The notes under the pieces were generated by a model. It searched no databases. It was given only the letters and a program-made list of their open reading frames with translations, and was not told where the DNA came from. The translations under genes and the position numbers were made by a program. A stretch of DNA of 64,000 bases from NCBI RefSeq assembly GCF_030160295.1, contig NZ_BSOB01000010.1:210084-274083 (forward strand), given 5' to 3'. Position 1 is the first letter of the stretch. Each line of letters begins with the position of its first letter. Shown here in pieces: positions 43,229-52,783 of the stretch. The stretch is from Dyella acidisoli (GTDB lineage: Bacteria > Pseudomonadota > Gammaproteobacteria > Xanthomonadales > Rhodanobacteraceae).

Positions 43229-46033
43229 ATGGAAAAGAGTTTCGAGCCCCGCCCGATCGAGTCGAAGTGGTACGCCTGCTGGGAACAGAGCGGCGTATTT
43301 CAGCCGTCCGGGCAAGGAGAGCCGTACTGCATCCAATTGCCGCCACCGAACGTTACCGGCACCTTGCACATGGGCCATGCGTTCCAGCAGACGGTGATGG
43401 ACATGCTGATCCGCTACCAGCGCATGCGCGGCCTGAACACGCTGTGGCAGGTAGGCACCGACCACGCCGGCATCGCCACGCAGAAGATCGTGGAGAACCA
43501 GCTCGCGGTAGAGAGCAAAACCCGTCACGACCTGGGGCGCGAGCCGTTCGTCGAACGCGTGTGGCAGTGGAAGGAAGAATCCGGTTCCACCATCACCAAC
43601 CAGATGCGCCGTCTTGGCGTAGCTGCCGACTGGTCGCGCGAGCGCTTCACCATGGACGAAGGCCTGTCCGCCGCGGTACGCAAGGTGTTCGTGGAGTGGT
43701 ACCGCGCCGGCCTGATCTATCGCGGCAACCGCCTGGTGAACTGGGATCCGGTGCTGGGCACCGCGGTGTCCGATCTGGAAGTGAACAACGTCGAACGCGA
43801 CGGGCACATGTGGTCGATCCGCTATCCCGTCACCGACAGCAATGAAAGCCTCGTGGTCGCCACGACGCGTCCGGAAACCATGCTGGGCGACGCCGCGGTC
43901 GCCGTGCATCCGGAAGACGAGCGTTATCAGCACCTGATCGGCAAAACGCTTACGCTGCCGCTCGCGGGTCGCCAGATTCCGGTGATCGCCGATGATTACG
44001 TCGATCGCGAGTTCGGCACGGGCTGCGTGAAGATCACGCCAGCGCACGATTTCAATGACTACGCCATTGGCCAGCGCCACAAGCTTGCGCCGATCGAGAT
44101 CTTCACGCTCGATGCGAAGGTCAACACCAATGCACCGGCGAAGTACCAAGGCATGGATCGCTACGAAGCACGCAAGGTCGTGCTCGCCGATCTCGACGCC
44201 GCCGGCCTGCTGGTGGAAACCAAGCCGCATAAATTGCAGGTGCCGGTGAGCCAGCGCTCGGATGCGGTGATCGAGCCGATGCTCACCGACCAGTGGTTCG
44301 TCGATCTCACGAGTGAAAAAGGTCGCACGGCCATCACCGAACCCGCACTCAACGCCGTTCGTTCGGGCGACATCAAATTCGTGCCGGAAAACTGGACCAC
44401 TACCTACACGCAATGGCTGGAAAACATCCAGGATTGGTGCATCAGCCGCCAGCTGTGGTGGGGTCATCGCATTCCGGCGTGGTACGACGAGGCCGGCAAT
44501 ATCTTCGTCGGCGAGGATGAGGCCGATGCGCGCAAGCTCGCTTCTGTCGAACCCGTGGGCAAATTGAAACAGGACGAAGACGTACTGGACACCTGGTTCA
44601 GCTCCGCACTGTGGCCGTTCTCCACGCTCGGCTGGCCTTTCGATGGCGCCGTGAAGAACGACGACAAGGTGGTTGCGAATTGGCAACACGACAAGATCTT
44701 CCTGCCCAGCGCCGTGCTGGTCACCGGCTTCGACATCATCTTCTTCTGGGTGGCGCGCATGGTGATGGCCACCTTGTACTTCACCGGCAAGGTGCCGTTC
44801 CGCGAGGTGTACATCAACGCGATCGTGCGTGATGCGGAAGGCCAGAAGATGTCCAAATCCAAGGGCAACACGCTGGACCCGCTCGACCTGATCGACGGCA
44901 TCGAACTGGAACCTCTGGTGGAAAAATCCACCAAGTCGCTGCTGATTCCGCAAGTACGCGAGAAAGTGGAAAAGCGCATCCGCAAGGATTATCCGCAGGG
45001 CATTCCCGCCATCGGCACCGATGCGTTGCGTTTCACCTTCGCTGCGTTAGCCAGTTACAGCCGCACGATCAACTTCGACATCAAGCGCGCGGAAGGCTAC
45101 AAGGCGTTCTGCAACAAGCTGTGGAATGCGGCGCGCTTCGTGTTGATGAACCTGCCGGAAGGTGAGTTGCCTGCGCCGGCCGGTGCGCCGGTGACCGAAG
45201 CCGAACGCTGGATTCTCACGCGCTTGAAGCAAACGCTTGCCGAAGTCGAACAGCATTTCGTTACGTACCGTTTCGACCTGTTGGCGCAGGCGTTGTACGA
45301 ATTCGTGTGGAACGAGTATTGCGACTGGTTCCTCGAACTGTCCAAGCCCGCATTGAATGGCGACGACGCAATCGCCGCGGCATCCACACGCCACACCTTG
45401 CTGGTGGTGTTGGAAACGGTGTTGCGTGCATTGCATCCGATCGTGCCGTTCATCACGGAAGAAATCTGGCAGTCGGTGGCACCGAAGCTCGGCATCAAGG
45501 CCGATAGCATTCTGCTGCGCGCGTGGCCGAACACGAACGATATTCCCGCCGATGAAGCCGCCACCGCCGAGATCGAATGGTTCAAGAACGTGCTCAGCGG
45601 TATCCGCCGCATCCGCGCAGAAATGAACATCGCTCCCGGCAAGGTCATTCCGCTGCTACTGGCCGATGGTGATGCCAGTGATCGCGCACGTGAGGCCAAG
45701 TTTGCCGCGCAAATCAGCTTCCTTGCGCGCGTTGAGGCGCCGCAGTGGATCGAGTCCGGCGCAGACGAGCCCGCCGCTGCAGCAGCCGTAGTCGGCTCGC
45801 TGCGTGTGTTGATTCCGCTTGCCGGCCTGATCGATCTCGGCGCTGAGAAGGCACGCCTTGCGAAGGAAATCGGAAGGATTGAAGGCGAGATCAAGAAGTG
45901 TGAGAGCAAGTTGGGTAATGCCAACTTTGTAGCGAACGCGCCGGCGGAAGTGGTGGCGCAGGAACGTCAGCGCATTGCCGACTGGGGTACACAGCTGGGC
46001 GCGTTGCGCGAGCAGATGCTGAAGCTGGGTTGA
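43229..46033 (+). CDS. valS: Valyl-tRNA synthetase ValS
   Basis: Class I synthetase of 934 residues. HIGH-type motif as GTLHMGHA (about 43-50), CP1 editing domain with [11 protein letters not shown] and the KMSKS motif KMSKSKGN near 545. [20 protein letters not shown] lies in the catalytic region. The C-terminal coiled-coil tRNA-binding arm (last 65 residues, [20 protein letters not shown]) is present. The ATG beginning MEKSFEP is chosen; upstream in-frame sequence is repeat. Confidence 0.97.
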   Translation: MEKSFEPRPIESKWYACWEQSGVFQPSGQGEPYCIQLPPPNVTGTLHMGHAFQQTVMDMLIRYQRMRGLNTLWQVGTDHAGIATQKIVENQLAVESKTRHDLGREPFVERVWQWKEESGSTITNQMRRLGVAADWSRERFTMDEGLSAAVRKVFVEWYRAGLIYRGNRLVNWDPVLGTAVSDLEVNNVERDGHMWSIRYPVTDSNESLVVATTRPETMLGDAAVAVHPEDERYQHLIGKTLTLPLAGRQIPVIADDYVDREFGTGCVKITPAHDFNDYAIGQRHKLAPIEIFTLDAKVNTNAPAKYQGMDRYEARKVVLADLDAAGLLVETKPHKLQVPVSQRSDAVIEPMLTDQWFVDLTSEKGRTAITEPALNAVRSGDIKFVPENWTTTYTQWLENIQDWCISRQLWWGHRIPAWYDEAGNIFVGEDEADARKLASVEPVGKLKQDEDVLDTWFSSALWPFSTLGWPFDGAVKNDDKVVANWQHDKIFLPSAVLVTGFDIIFFWVARMVMATLYFTGKVPFREVYINAIVRDAEGQKMSKSKGNTLDPLDLIDGIELEPLVEKSTKSLLIPQVREKVEKRIRKDYPQGIPAIGTDALRFTFAALASYSRTINFDIKRAEGYKAFCNKLWNAARFVLMNLPEGELPAPAGAPVTEAERWILTRLKQTLAEVEQHFVTYRFDLLAQALYEFVWNEYCDWFLELSKPALNGDDAIAAASTRHTLLVVLETVLRALHPIVPFITEEIWQSVAPKLGIKADSILLRAWPNTNDIPADEAATAEIEWFKNVLSGIRRIRAEMNIAPGKVIPLLLADGDASDRAREAKFAAQISFLARVEAPQWIESGADEPAAAAAVVGSLRVLIPLAGLIDLGAEKARLAKEIGRIEGEIKKCESKLGNANFVANAPAEVVAQERQRIADWGTQLGALREQMLKLG

Positions 46034-46042
46034 TGCTTTAAG

Positions 46043-46180
46043 CCCTTCTCCCACCGGGAGAGGGGTTGGGGTGAGGGTACGACCAGCACGTCATAGCAAA
46101 ACCTGCACGATAGGTCAGCATCACGCTTCGCCCGAACCCTCACCCGAGCCTCTCGGCACCCTCTCCCGGAGGGAGAGGGA
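46043..46180. repeat. Degenerate palindrome pair after valS
   Basis: cccttctcccaccgggagag then gggttggggtgaggg, with an inverse partner accctctcccggagggagag. Short-class spacing (138 bases overall) but with diverged arms. Confidence 0.75.
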
Positions 46181-46215
46181 CTTACTAAGAAAGATCACAG
46201 GTGGGCGAACGCGCC

Positions 46216-46686
46216 CTACGAAACATCAAACTCCAACGCCATCACGATCGCATCCTCACGCCCGCTGTGCGCCGGGTAATACCGCGGCCGCCGGCCAATC
46301 TCGTGAAATCCCAGCGACGCATACAAAGCCTGCGCATTCGGATTGGATGGCCGCACTTCCAGAAACACGCGCTCGGCGCCGTTCCACCGCGCGATGTCGA
46401 GTAAGCGCTTCATCAGATGCCGCCCAAAGCCCTGCCCACGCTGATCGGGCGAAATACACACATTCAGCACGTGTGCCTCACCCGCACCCACCGAAAGAAT
46501 GCCGTAGCCGATCGCGCACCCTTCCAGGCATAACACCCACGCCGGATGCCCGGCCTTCAGGCAATCGGCGAAGATGCCCATGCTCCAGGGAAATTCGTAG
46601 GAAGCGTGTTCCAGTTCGCTCACTCGCGGCAGGTCTTCGCGCCGCATTGCGCGCATCTCCAGTGAGGGGCGCGCAACAGCAACCAT
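46216..46686 (-). CDS. rimI: Ribosomal protein S18 alanine N-acetyltransferase RimI
   Basis: GNAT acetyltransferase, 156 residues. Acetyl-CoA motif A is LNVCISPDQRGQGFGRHLMK (R-x2-G-x-G/A type) and motif B FLEVRPSNPNAQALYASLGF. The N-terminal MRREDLPRVSELEHASYEFP is typical of RimI. Its ATG overlaps the stop of the upstream gene as TGATG, indicating coupled translation. Confidence 0.93.
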   Translation of the reverse strand: MVAVARPSLEMRAMRREDLPRVSELEHASYEFPWSMGIFADCLKAGHPAWVLCLEGCAIGYGILSVGAGEAHVLNVCISPDQRGQGFGRHLMKRLLDIARWNGAERVFLEVRPSNPNAQALYASLGFHEIGRRPRYYPAHSGREDAIVMALEFDVS

Positions 46687-47171
46687 CAGCGCTGCCCTCC
46701 GGCTGCAAGAGCACGGCGCAGGGTACGCAAGGCCTGCCATAGCCGTCGCTTGGAATTGGCCTGCGCCAGGATTTCCGAAGGTGCATCCGCCAGCACAATG
46801 TGCGCATCGCGCATGACGCTGGCCGGCAACGCCCGTCCAAGTGCATGCGCCTGAGCCTGGCCGAACACCAGATAGGCCGGTGCATGCGGCACCTGCATGG
46901 TTTCGCCATCCCGCGCCTCGATGCGTGGCGCGCGCGCCAGCTGAGGTCCGAAGGCGGACAGTGCGCGCCCGAGCAGATCGTGCTCGCGTACCGCGCAACC
47001 AGCGGGTAGCACAACCACGACGCCAGCACTGGCGGATACCTGCTGAGGTTCCGCCGGCAACACCGGTTCCATCGACGCTGCCGCGGCAACACCCCGCTTG
47101 CGCCAAGTCACCACGCCCAGCGCACGCAGCACACGTGCTCGATGAGCTGGACTGGCGGCTACTGCGTTCAT
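46686..47171 (-). CDS. Probable DNA polymerase III psi subunit (HolD-like)
   Basis: 161 residues, easily missed because it is Ala-rich and diverged. The N-terminal RARVLRALGVVTWRKR resembles the opening of E. coli HolD (x-LGITQW-x-R), the segment that holds the chi subunit. A central hydrophobic strand (AGVVVVLPAGC) and C-terminal KRRLWQALRTLRR parallel the psi layout. Position directly before rimI, as in E. coli holD-rimI, supports the call. The region of residues 20-40 is low in information. Without a profile search this remains probable, not certain. Confidence 0.6.
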   Translation of the reverse strand: MNAVAASPAHRARVLRALGVVTWRKRGVAAAASMEPVLPAEPQQVSASAGVVVVLPAGCAVREHDLLGRALSAFGPQLARAPRIEARDGETMQVPHAPAYLVFGQAQAHALGRALPASVMRDAHIVLADAPSEILAQANSKRRLWQALRTLRRALAAGGQR

Positions 47172-47944
47172 ACCGCTCCGCGACGCGGGCGCTTGCGATG
47201 CGTAGCGAGGCCCCATAGCGTCACGATCGGCCCGGACAAGAGATAGAGCGAAAACACCACCAGCAGCACGCGCGGCGGATCAACGAATAACGGCACCAGG
47301 ATCAGCACCGCAACCAGAATCCACAGAAACGGCACCTTGTCCGCCATCGGCAGGGATTTGAAGCTGTAGTAGCGGAAGCGGCTCACCATCAGCAAGCCTA
47401 CGATCACCGCCATGAACGGCATGACCACGTCCAACTCGGCGCCGGAAAAACCCCAGCTGTCCATGCTCCACACGAACGACATGCACACCGCCGCCGCCGC
47501 CGGGCTAGGCAAGCCTTGGAAATAACGTTTGTCGGCAACGCCCACTTGAGTGTTGAAGCGGGCCAGCCGCAGCGCAGCGCATACGGCGTAGATGAAGGCT
47601 GCCGCCCAACCGATCTTGGCCGGCAGCGGCCCAAACTCCTTGAGGCCAGACAGCGACCAGTTGTACATCACCAGCGAGGGCGCAAGGCCGAAGCTCACCA
47701 GGTCGGACAGCGAATCGTACTGCACCCCGAATTCGCTCTGCGTATGGGTCAGACGCGCCACGCGGCCGTCGATGCCATCCAGCAAGGCAGCCACGAACAC
47801 AGCAATGGCGGCATCCGTGAAATGCCCGCTGATGCTGACCACAATGGCGTAGAAACCGGCGAACATGGCGCCGGTGGTAAACAGGTTCGGTAGTAGATAA
47901 ATACCGCGATGCCGCGGCACCCGTACTGGTGTCGTCTCGCTCAT
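47168..47944 (-). CDS. pssA: CDP-diacylglycerol-serine O-phosphatidyltransferase
   Basis: 258-residue membrane enzyme of phosphatidylethanolamine synthesis. CDP-alcohol motif DGIDGRVAR-x8-G-x3-D-x3-D (LTHTQSEFGVQYDSLSD) is complete. About seven hydrophobic segments; begins with a short cytosolic stretch (MSETTPVRVPRHRGIYLLPN). Overlaps the HolD-like gene by four bases, so pssA, the HolD-like gene and rimI form one operon. Confidence 0.93.
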   Translation of the reverse strand: MSETTPVRVPRHRGIYLLPNLFTTGAMFAGFYAIVVSISGHFTDAAIAVFVAALLDGIDGRVARLTHTQSEFGVQYDSLSDLVSFGLAPSLVMYNWSLSGLKEFGPLPAKIGWAAAFIYAVCAALRLARFNTQVGVADKRYFQGLPSPAAAAVCMSFVWSMDSWGFSGAELDVVMPFMAVIVGLLMVSRFRYYSFKSLPMADKVPFLWILVAVLILVPLFVDPPRVLLVVFSLYLLSGPIVTLWGLATHRKRPRRGAV

Positions 47945-47995
47945 GAAACCATCCGTGATGGGACTGTTTCAGTGTAACAGGGGGCGGCGATACGC

Positions 47996-48111
47996 CGGGA
48001 ACGGGGAATGGAAAGGGGATCGCAGCCGGTGATGCCGGCGGTGCTTGCAATTTGTCTTTGGCCAATGTCGGGATCTCCGTCCGCCTTGCAGCCGACGTTC
48101 CCAGTTCCCCC
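47996..48111. repeat. Weak GGGAACGGGGAATGG inverted repeat region
   Basis: GCCGGGAACGGGGAATGG on the left and GTTCCCAGTTCCCCC on the right, related to the ptsH-ptsI repeat. The centre contains GCCGGTGATGCCGGC. Part of the 286-base gap between pssA and the DUF4124 gene; nothing else was seen here except the next hairpin. Confidence 0.45.
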
Positions 48112-48118
48112 GCCCCCA

Positions 48119-48138
48119 AACGTGCTAACAAGCACGTT
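48119..48138 (+). repeat. Short perfect hairpin
   Basis: AACGTGCT-AACA-AGCACGTT, 8-bp stem with a tetraloop, about 90 bases before the DUF4124 gene. Could be an operator or mRNA leader structure. Confidence 0.4.
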
Positions 48139-48230
48139 CTACACACTCCGCCCATACCGCCCGCTTGAGTCCCAACCTCAGCGGTTGTTAACTACACGTG
48201 TTCCCTCACTTTCCGTTCTGGAGTCACCTC

Positions 48231-48671
48231 ATGCGTCGACTGTCCATTGCCCTGGCGCTGCTGCTCGTCGCGCCCCTGGCCTGCGCTCAGGTCTATAAGT
48301 GGACCGATGCCCATGGCACCATCCATTACTCGGAATCGCCCCCGCCGACCGGCACCAAATACAGCCAGGTCAGCGTAAACACCGGCACCTCTGCCCCCGC
48401 TGGCGGTGACAACACCGCCACCACCACATCGAGCAACAGCGCCTCTTCGCAACCGAGCAGCAATAACAGCGCGCCGCAAGGTCCGGTGGAAGACACGCCC
48501 GAAAACCGCGCGAAGCTCTGCGCTTCGCTGAAAACCAACATCGGCACCTTGCAGGGCAGCGGCCCGGTGGTGATGAACAATGGTGGACAGCAGCAAGTGC
48601 TGAATGCGGATCAACGCAAGCAGCAGCTGGATGCCAGCCAGTCGCAATACAGCCAGTACTGCAACCAATAA
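48231..48671 (+). CDS. DUF4124 periplasmic protein
   Basis: 146 residues with a signal peptide (MRRLSIALALLLVAPLACAQ) and the DUF4124 domain VYKWTDAHGTIHYSESPPP right after cleavage. A long Ser/Thr/Asn linker (about 50-90) and a C-terminal helix with two Cys (KLCASLKTNIG; QYCNQ) follow. TCTGGAG lies 7 bases before the ATG. Common in Xanthomonadales; role unknown. Confidence 0.88.
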   Translation: MRRLSIALALLLVAPLACAQVYKWTDAHGTIHYSESPPPTGTKYSQVSVNTGTSAPAGGDNTATTTSSNSASSQPSSNNSAPQGPVEDTPENRAKLCASLKTNIGTLQGSGPVVMNNGGQQQVLNADQRKQQLDASQSQYSQYCNQ

Positions 48672-48683
48672 CGCGCTGAAGCG

Positions 48684-48761
48684 CCGTAGGTTGGGGTGCA
48701 AACCCCAACATCGCCATGCAACGCGACATCGGAATGTTGGGGTTTGCACCCCAACCTACGG
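48684..48761. repeat. Perfect 28-bp GTAGGTTGGGGTGCAAACCCCAAC inverted repeat
   Basis: Arms 48684-48711 and 48734-48761 are exact reverse complements over 28 bases (starting CCGTAGGTTGGGGTGCAAAC), with a 22-base centre. Each arm is itself partly palindromic. It ends about 30 bases before the proS -10. Decayed relatives lie at 10.7, 15.9 and 36.8 kb. Confidence 0.9.
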
Positions 48762-48790
48762 ATATCGTCTGTTACGCCCAACCTGCCGGC

Positions 48791-48796
48791 TATAAT
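48791..48796 (+). promoter_or_regulatory. Consensus -10 element (TATAAT) for proS
   Basis: A perfect TATAAT, 34 bases before the proS ATG. The -35 region is weak (TCTGTT near 48768). Confidence 0.5.
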
Positions 48797-48829
48797 CGCC
48801 CCTTTATCTCGATAGCCGACCGATCACTC

Positions 48830-50527
48830 ATGCGCCTTAGCCAATTCCACCTGGCCACCGTCAAGGAAGTCCCTGCCGATGCCGAGATCGCCAGCCATCA
48901 GCTGATGATCCGCTCCGGCATGATCCGCAAGCTTGCCTCCGGCCTTTACACCTGGTCGCCGCTGGGATTGCGCGTATTGCGCAAGGTGGAACACGTCGTG
49001 CGCGAGGAGATGAATCGCGCCGGCGCCATCGAAATGCTGATGCCCTCGGTACAGCCGCGCGAGCTGTGGGAGGAAACCGGCCGCTGGGAAAAATTCGGCG
49101 GGCAGCTCCTGAAGATCAAGGATCGCAAGGAGCAGGAATTCTGCTACGGCCCCACGCATGAAGAAGTCGTCACCGACTTCGCGCGTAACGAACTGAAGAG
49201 CTACAAGCAGCTGCCGGTCAACTTCTATCAGATCCAGACCAAGTTCCGCGACGAGATCCGTCCGCGCTTCGGCGTGATGCGCGCGCGCGAATTCCTGATG
49301 AAGGATGCCTACTCCTTCCACCTCACGCAGGAATCGCTGGGCGAAACCTATGAGGTGATGTATCAGGCGTACGCGCGCATCTTCACGCGCCTGGGGCTCA
49401 AGTTCCGCGCCGTGCAGGCGGATACCGGCGCCATCGGCGGCAACGCCAGCCATGAATTCCAGGTGCTCGCCAACTCCGGCGAAGATCTGCTCGCCTTCTC
49501 CGACGGTTCCGAATACGCCGCGAACATCGAAAAAGCCGAAGCCGTTGCACCCGCGATCAGCCGCCCCGCTCCGTCGGCAACGCTGCAGCGCGTGGACACG
49601 CCGCGCGTGCGCACGGTGGACGAAGTCACCAAACATTTCAGCATCAGCGCTGACCGCATCATCAAGACCGTGCTGGTGCGCGGCAAGGAAGGCCTGGTCG
49701 CGTTGTGCCTGCGCGGTGATCACGAGATCAACGAAGTAAAGGCCAGCAAGCTACCCGAGCTGCCGGGCGAATCCGTGCTCGCCTCCGACGAAGAAATCCT
49801 CGCCGCCGTCGGCGTGCGCCCCGGCTTTATCGGCCCGGCCGGCCTGCCTGATTCCATCCCCGTCATCGTCGACCGCAGCGCAGCTGTGCTGGCCGATTTC
49901 GTGTGCGGCGGCAACGCCAACGACACGCACTACACCGGCGCCAATTGGGTGCGCGACGCACGCATCACGCGCGTGGAAGATATCCGCCAAGTGGTGGCGG
50001 GCGACCTTTCGCCCGATGGCCGCGGCACCCTGCAGATCGCACGCGGCATCGAAGTGGGCCATGTGTTCCAGCTTGGCAGTAAATATGCCGAAGCCCTGAG
50101 CGCCACCGTGCTCGACGACCAGGGCAAAAAGCAGGTGATGCTGATGGGCTGCTACGGCATCGGCGTCAGCCGCATCGTCGCCGCGGCGATCGAACAGCGC
50201 CACGACGATGCCGGCATCATCTGGCCCGAACCGATGGCGCCGTGGCGCATTGCCGTATGCGTGATCAATCCCAAGAACTCGCCCGAGGTCGAAGCCGCCG
50301 CCGAATCGCTTTATAACGAACTGACCGCGCGTGGCATCGAAACGGTATGGGACGACCGCGGCCTGCGCCCCGGTGCGATGTTTGCCGATATGGAATTGAT
50401 CGGCATTCCGCATCGCGTGGTGGTCAGCGAACGCGGCCTGGCTGCCGGCACACTGGAATATCGCGCCCGTTCCGCCGCCGAAAGCAGCGCCATTACGCGC
50501 GACGAGCTATTCGAAATACTCGCCTGA
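48830..50527 (+). CDS. proS: Prolyl-tRNA synthetase ProS (bacterial type with editing domain)
   Basis: 565-residue class II synthetase. Motif 2 region [20 protein letters not shown] and motif 3 [17 protein letters not shown] are clear. The INS editing domain (about 235-390) contains the [20 protein letters not shown] start. [20 protein letters not shown] is the family N-terminus. Full length; only 34 bases separate the TATAAT from the ATG. Confidence 0.97.
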   Translation: MRLSQFHLATVKEVPADAEIASHQLMIRSGMIRKLASGLYTWSPLGLRVLRKVEHVVREEMNRAGAIEMLMPSVQPRELWEETGRWEKFGGQLLKIKDRKEQEFCYGPTHEEVVTDFARNELKSYKQLPVNFYQIQTKFRDEIRPRFGVMRAREFLMKDAYSFHLTQESLGETYEVMYQAYARIFTRLGLKFRAVQADTGAIGGNASHEFQVLANSGEDLLAFSDGSEYAANIEKAEAVAPAISRPAPSATLQRVDTPRVRTVDEVTKHFSISADRIIKTVLVRGKEGLVALCLRGDHEINEVKASKLPELPGESVLASDEEILAAVGVRPGFIGPAGLPDSIPVIVDRSAAVLADFVCGGNANDTHYTGANWVRDARITRVEDIRQVVAGDLSPDGRGTLQIARGIEVGHVFQLGSKYAEALSATVLDDQGKKQVMLMGCYGIGVSRIVAAAIEQRHDDAGIIWPEPMAPWRIAVCVINPKNSPEVEAAAESLYNELTARGIETVWDDRGLRPGAMFADMELIGIPHRVVVSERGLAAGTLEYRARSAAESSAITRDELFEILA

Positions 50528-50544
50528 AGCAGGGCATGAAATCG

Positions 50545-50571
50545 AAAAAGGCCGCGTAATGCGGCCTTTTT
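50545..50571 (+). terminator. Rho-independent terminator after proS
   Basis: AAAAAGGCCGC-GTAAT-GCGGCCTTTTT, a strong GC stem with a T run, 17 bases after the stop. Confidence 0.9.
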
Positions 50572-50729
50572 CTTGCGCCATAATCAGGCCTCAAAATACC
50601 TGTTTTTCACATCCATTGCTTTGCAATTTTGAGTTTCGTGCGAGAGAATGAAAAATGCGTCCGGACATTTATTCATAATCAATAGTCGGGCATGTCCTTC
50701 TCATTATTTCTTTTACCGGAGTCCGCTTA

Positions 50730-51065
50730 ATGGCCATTGATATCAAGAGCCTCAACCATACCCAGCTCAATGACCTGATTCAGAAGGCGCAAGCGCGCCA
50801 AGACGAACTACAAAAGGAAAAAGTCACCAGGGTGCGCGAAAAAGTGCAGGCCCTGCTGAAGGCCGAAGGCCTCAGCTTCGAAGACGTGTTTGGTGCCGGC
50901 GCCAGCGTGCGCGGCGGCGGCAAGCGTCGCGGCACGGGTTCGGTGGCGCCGAAATACCGCAATCCCGCCGATCCGGAACAGACCTGGTCGGGTCGCGGCA
51001 AGCGCCCGCGCTGGTTCAACGATGCGTTGAAAGCGGGCAAGAAGGAAAAGGATATGGCGGTCTGA
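50730..51065 (+). CDS. H-NS family nucleoid-associated protein
   Basis: 111 residues. An N-terminal coiled-coil oligomerisation region (1-45, QLNDLIQKAQARQDELQKEK) and a C-terminal DNA-binding domain with YRNPADPEQTWSGRGKRPRW, the H-NS-type core; the loop GRGKRP stands where enteric H-NS has QGRTP. This is the type found in Xanthomonadales and Burkholderia. It silences AT-rich DNA. The 160-base AT-rich leader differs from the surrounding GC-rich sequence, a possible site of autorepression. Confidence 0.9.
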   Translation: MAIDIKSLNHTQLNDLIQKAQARQDELQKEKVTRVREKVQALLKAEGLSFEDVFGAGASVRGGGKRRGTGSVAPKYRNPADPEQTWSGRGKRPRWFNDALKAGKKEKDMAV

Positions 51066-51085
51066 TTTCTTGATCAGGTTCGCGA

Positions 51086-51111
51086 AAAACGCCGGCTTAT
51101 GCCGGCGTTTT
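51086..51111 (+). terminator. Rho-independent terminator after H-NS gene
   Basis: AAAACGCCGGC-TTAT-GCCGGCGTTTT, 7-bp GC core with flanking A and T tracts, 20 bases after the stop. Confidence 0.88.
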
Positions 51112-51206
51112 CCTTTCTGGAGTTCGGGATTCACGCGATGCGAAACCTTTCCTCACGTCATTTCGGCGAGTTAATGGCAAATATTGCCGCGAGGTTGTCC
51201 TCGCCT

Positions 51207-51230
51207 CGCCCCCTCCCAAGGGGGAGGGAG
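51207..51230. repeat. Partial palindrome CCCCCTCCCAAGGGGGAGGGAG
   Basis: A single-arm, diverged relative of the palindrome families, close to the end of the ThrE-type gene. Confidence 0.5.
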
Positions 51231-51236
51231 TCACCG

Positions 51237-52523
51237 TCACAGCGACCGTCTCGGCGCAATCAGCAACTCACCAAACATCAATCCCGCCACTAGCGAAATC
51301 AAAATCGTCACCAGCAATACGGTCGAATCAAAACCCAACGACGCATTACGGTCGAGCAAATAAGAAACACTACGAAATCCCACACTGCCGGGCACCAGCA
51401 GCAGAATGCCCGGCTCGCGCACCACGGCACCGGGACGCCCCGCGTAACGCGCATACAAGTTAGCCAGCGCGCTCAATAGCAGGCCGCCCAGGAATATGCC
51501 GAATGGCGCGCCAGACAGGTTTATGGAAATGACGCTACCCAATCGCGTCGCCATATAGCCCGTAATCACCGCAACAACCACCGCAGGCCAATCGCGCCAT
51601 GCGGCGCGAAACAACATGGCGAAGGCGATGGCCGCTACCAGCAAGGCCGGATAATCCACCCACGCCGGCAAGGCCGGCAGCGCGAAGTCACGTGGCTCGA
51701 TGCCCAGCACCGCGCAGATCTGCGTAGCGGCCACCGTACCGAAGGTCAGCTTGAGCAACGTCGACATCGCCCCGCCCATGCGCGCCATGCCCGCCACCAA
51801 GTGCTGGCTGGAAATCTCGCGCACCGCGGTGGTCAGCGACATGCCGGGCATCAGCACAATCAGGCCCGCCAACACCACCGATTTGATCGCCAGCGGCGCC
51901 ACGAAGGCACTGAACACGATCGTCACCAGCGTCGCCACCATCGCGCAGATCGCATCACTCGCGACCTGCAGGCGCGGACGCGTTCCAGACAGGATGGTGA
52001 TGGTGCCGATGATCAATCCCACAAACGCCGCGACCAGCAGATCCACCCAGGAACTATGCAGGAACAGCGCATCGATGGCCGCTGCAGACAAGCCGTAACT
52101 CACGATCACCCCGGCCTGTTGGCGAGGTGTGTCCGGCAGCTCCAGCGCGCGCAACAGACGGAAGCCTTCACGCAGATCCAGCTGCCCTGCGATGACGCGA
52201 TCAGCAATCTCGTCGGCACGGCACAGCTTGTCCAGATTCACGTCACCCGGCAGCAGGCGAATCACCTGTGTGACCTGCGCCAGCCGCCCTTCCTCGCCCT
52301 GCGCAAGATCGGCGAAGGAGATGATGATGGCCGTGGGGCTGGACCACACGTCCGCACTCAGGCCAATACGCTGCGCCGAACCTGTAATCGCCATTTCCAA
52401 GCGCGGCGACGCCGCACCATATTTGTGCAGACGTGTGGCGAGTTCCACCAGAAAGGCGATACGGGTGTTGAGCGCCGTGGTGGCGAAGGATGGCAATGGC
52501 GATCGGAGGGTGGATGCGGGCAT
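51237..52523 (-). CDS. Threonine/serine exporter (ThrE) family protein
   Basis: 428 residues. The N-terminal cytosolic domain (about 15-120) has FLVELATRLHKYGAASPRLE and the later LIPG-like VPGSVGFRSVSYLL, followed by about ten hydrophobic segments in two bundles (DUF1212 then DUF3815-like). VLMPGMSLTTAVREISSQHL is the conserved family signature. Full length. In Corynebacterium the homologue exports Thr and Ser; substrate here is inferred. Confidence 0.88.
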   Translation of the reverse strand: MPASTLRSPLPSFATTALNTRIAFLVELATRLHKYGAASPRLEMAITGSAQRIGLSADVWSSPTAIIISFADLAQGEEGRLAQVTQVIRLLPGDVNLDKLCRADEIADRVIAGQLDLREGFRLLRALELPDTPRQQAGVIVSYGLSAAAIDALFLHSSWVDLLVAAFVGLIIGTITILSGTRPRLQVASDAICAMVATLVTIVFSAFVAPLAIKSVVLAGLIVLMPGMSLTTAVREISSQHLVAGMARMGGAMSTLLKLTFGTVAATQICAVLGIEPRDFALPALPAWVDYPALLVAAIAFAMLFRAAWRDWPAVVVAVITGYMATRLGSVISINLSGAPFGIFLGGLLLSALANLYARYAGRPGAVVREPGILLLVPGSVGFRSVSYLLDRNASLGFDSTVLLVTILISLVAGLMFGELLIAPRRSL

Positions 52524-52608
52524 GGCGTCATTGTTACCGCAAGCACATCGCTTGGGTATGTCGTGGCAAGCCCTTTAGCGTTGCTCTCTCGACTTGCCAG
52601 CATCTTGC

Positions 52609-52767
52609 TCCCTCCCCTACGTGTAGTAGGGGGCGTACTTTCTTTTCTCCCCCGGCGAGCCGGAGGAGGCGGGGTTGGGGTGAAGCAATCTCGCGGCGAG
52701 TTCCAATTTATGCAGCGAGCTCGTGCAACTCCACCCCAACCCTCCCCTGCACCGCAGGGGAGGGAGC
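52609..52767. repeat. Palindromic element of the second class before the ThrE gene
   Basis: The inverse unit caccccaaccctcccctgc plus gcaggggagggag closes the element; the left side is GGCGGGGTTGGGGTGAAGCA. Spacer words caatctcgcggcgagttcc and gcagcgagctcgtgcaac match the element at 41.9 kb. A diverged CTCCCTCCCC unit precedes it at 52609. Confidence 0.75.
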
Positions 52768-52783
52768 AGCGTCCAAGCTCTCA

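Noticed and set aside
43184..44953. 589-residue minus-strand open frame inside valS
   Set aside because: Fully antisense to valS, which has all class I synthetase motifs. The antisense translation is rich in His, Arg and Gln with no recognisable domain, as expected for a shadow frame in GC-rich DNA.
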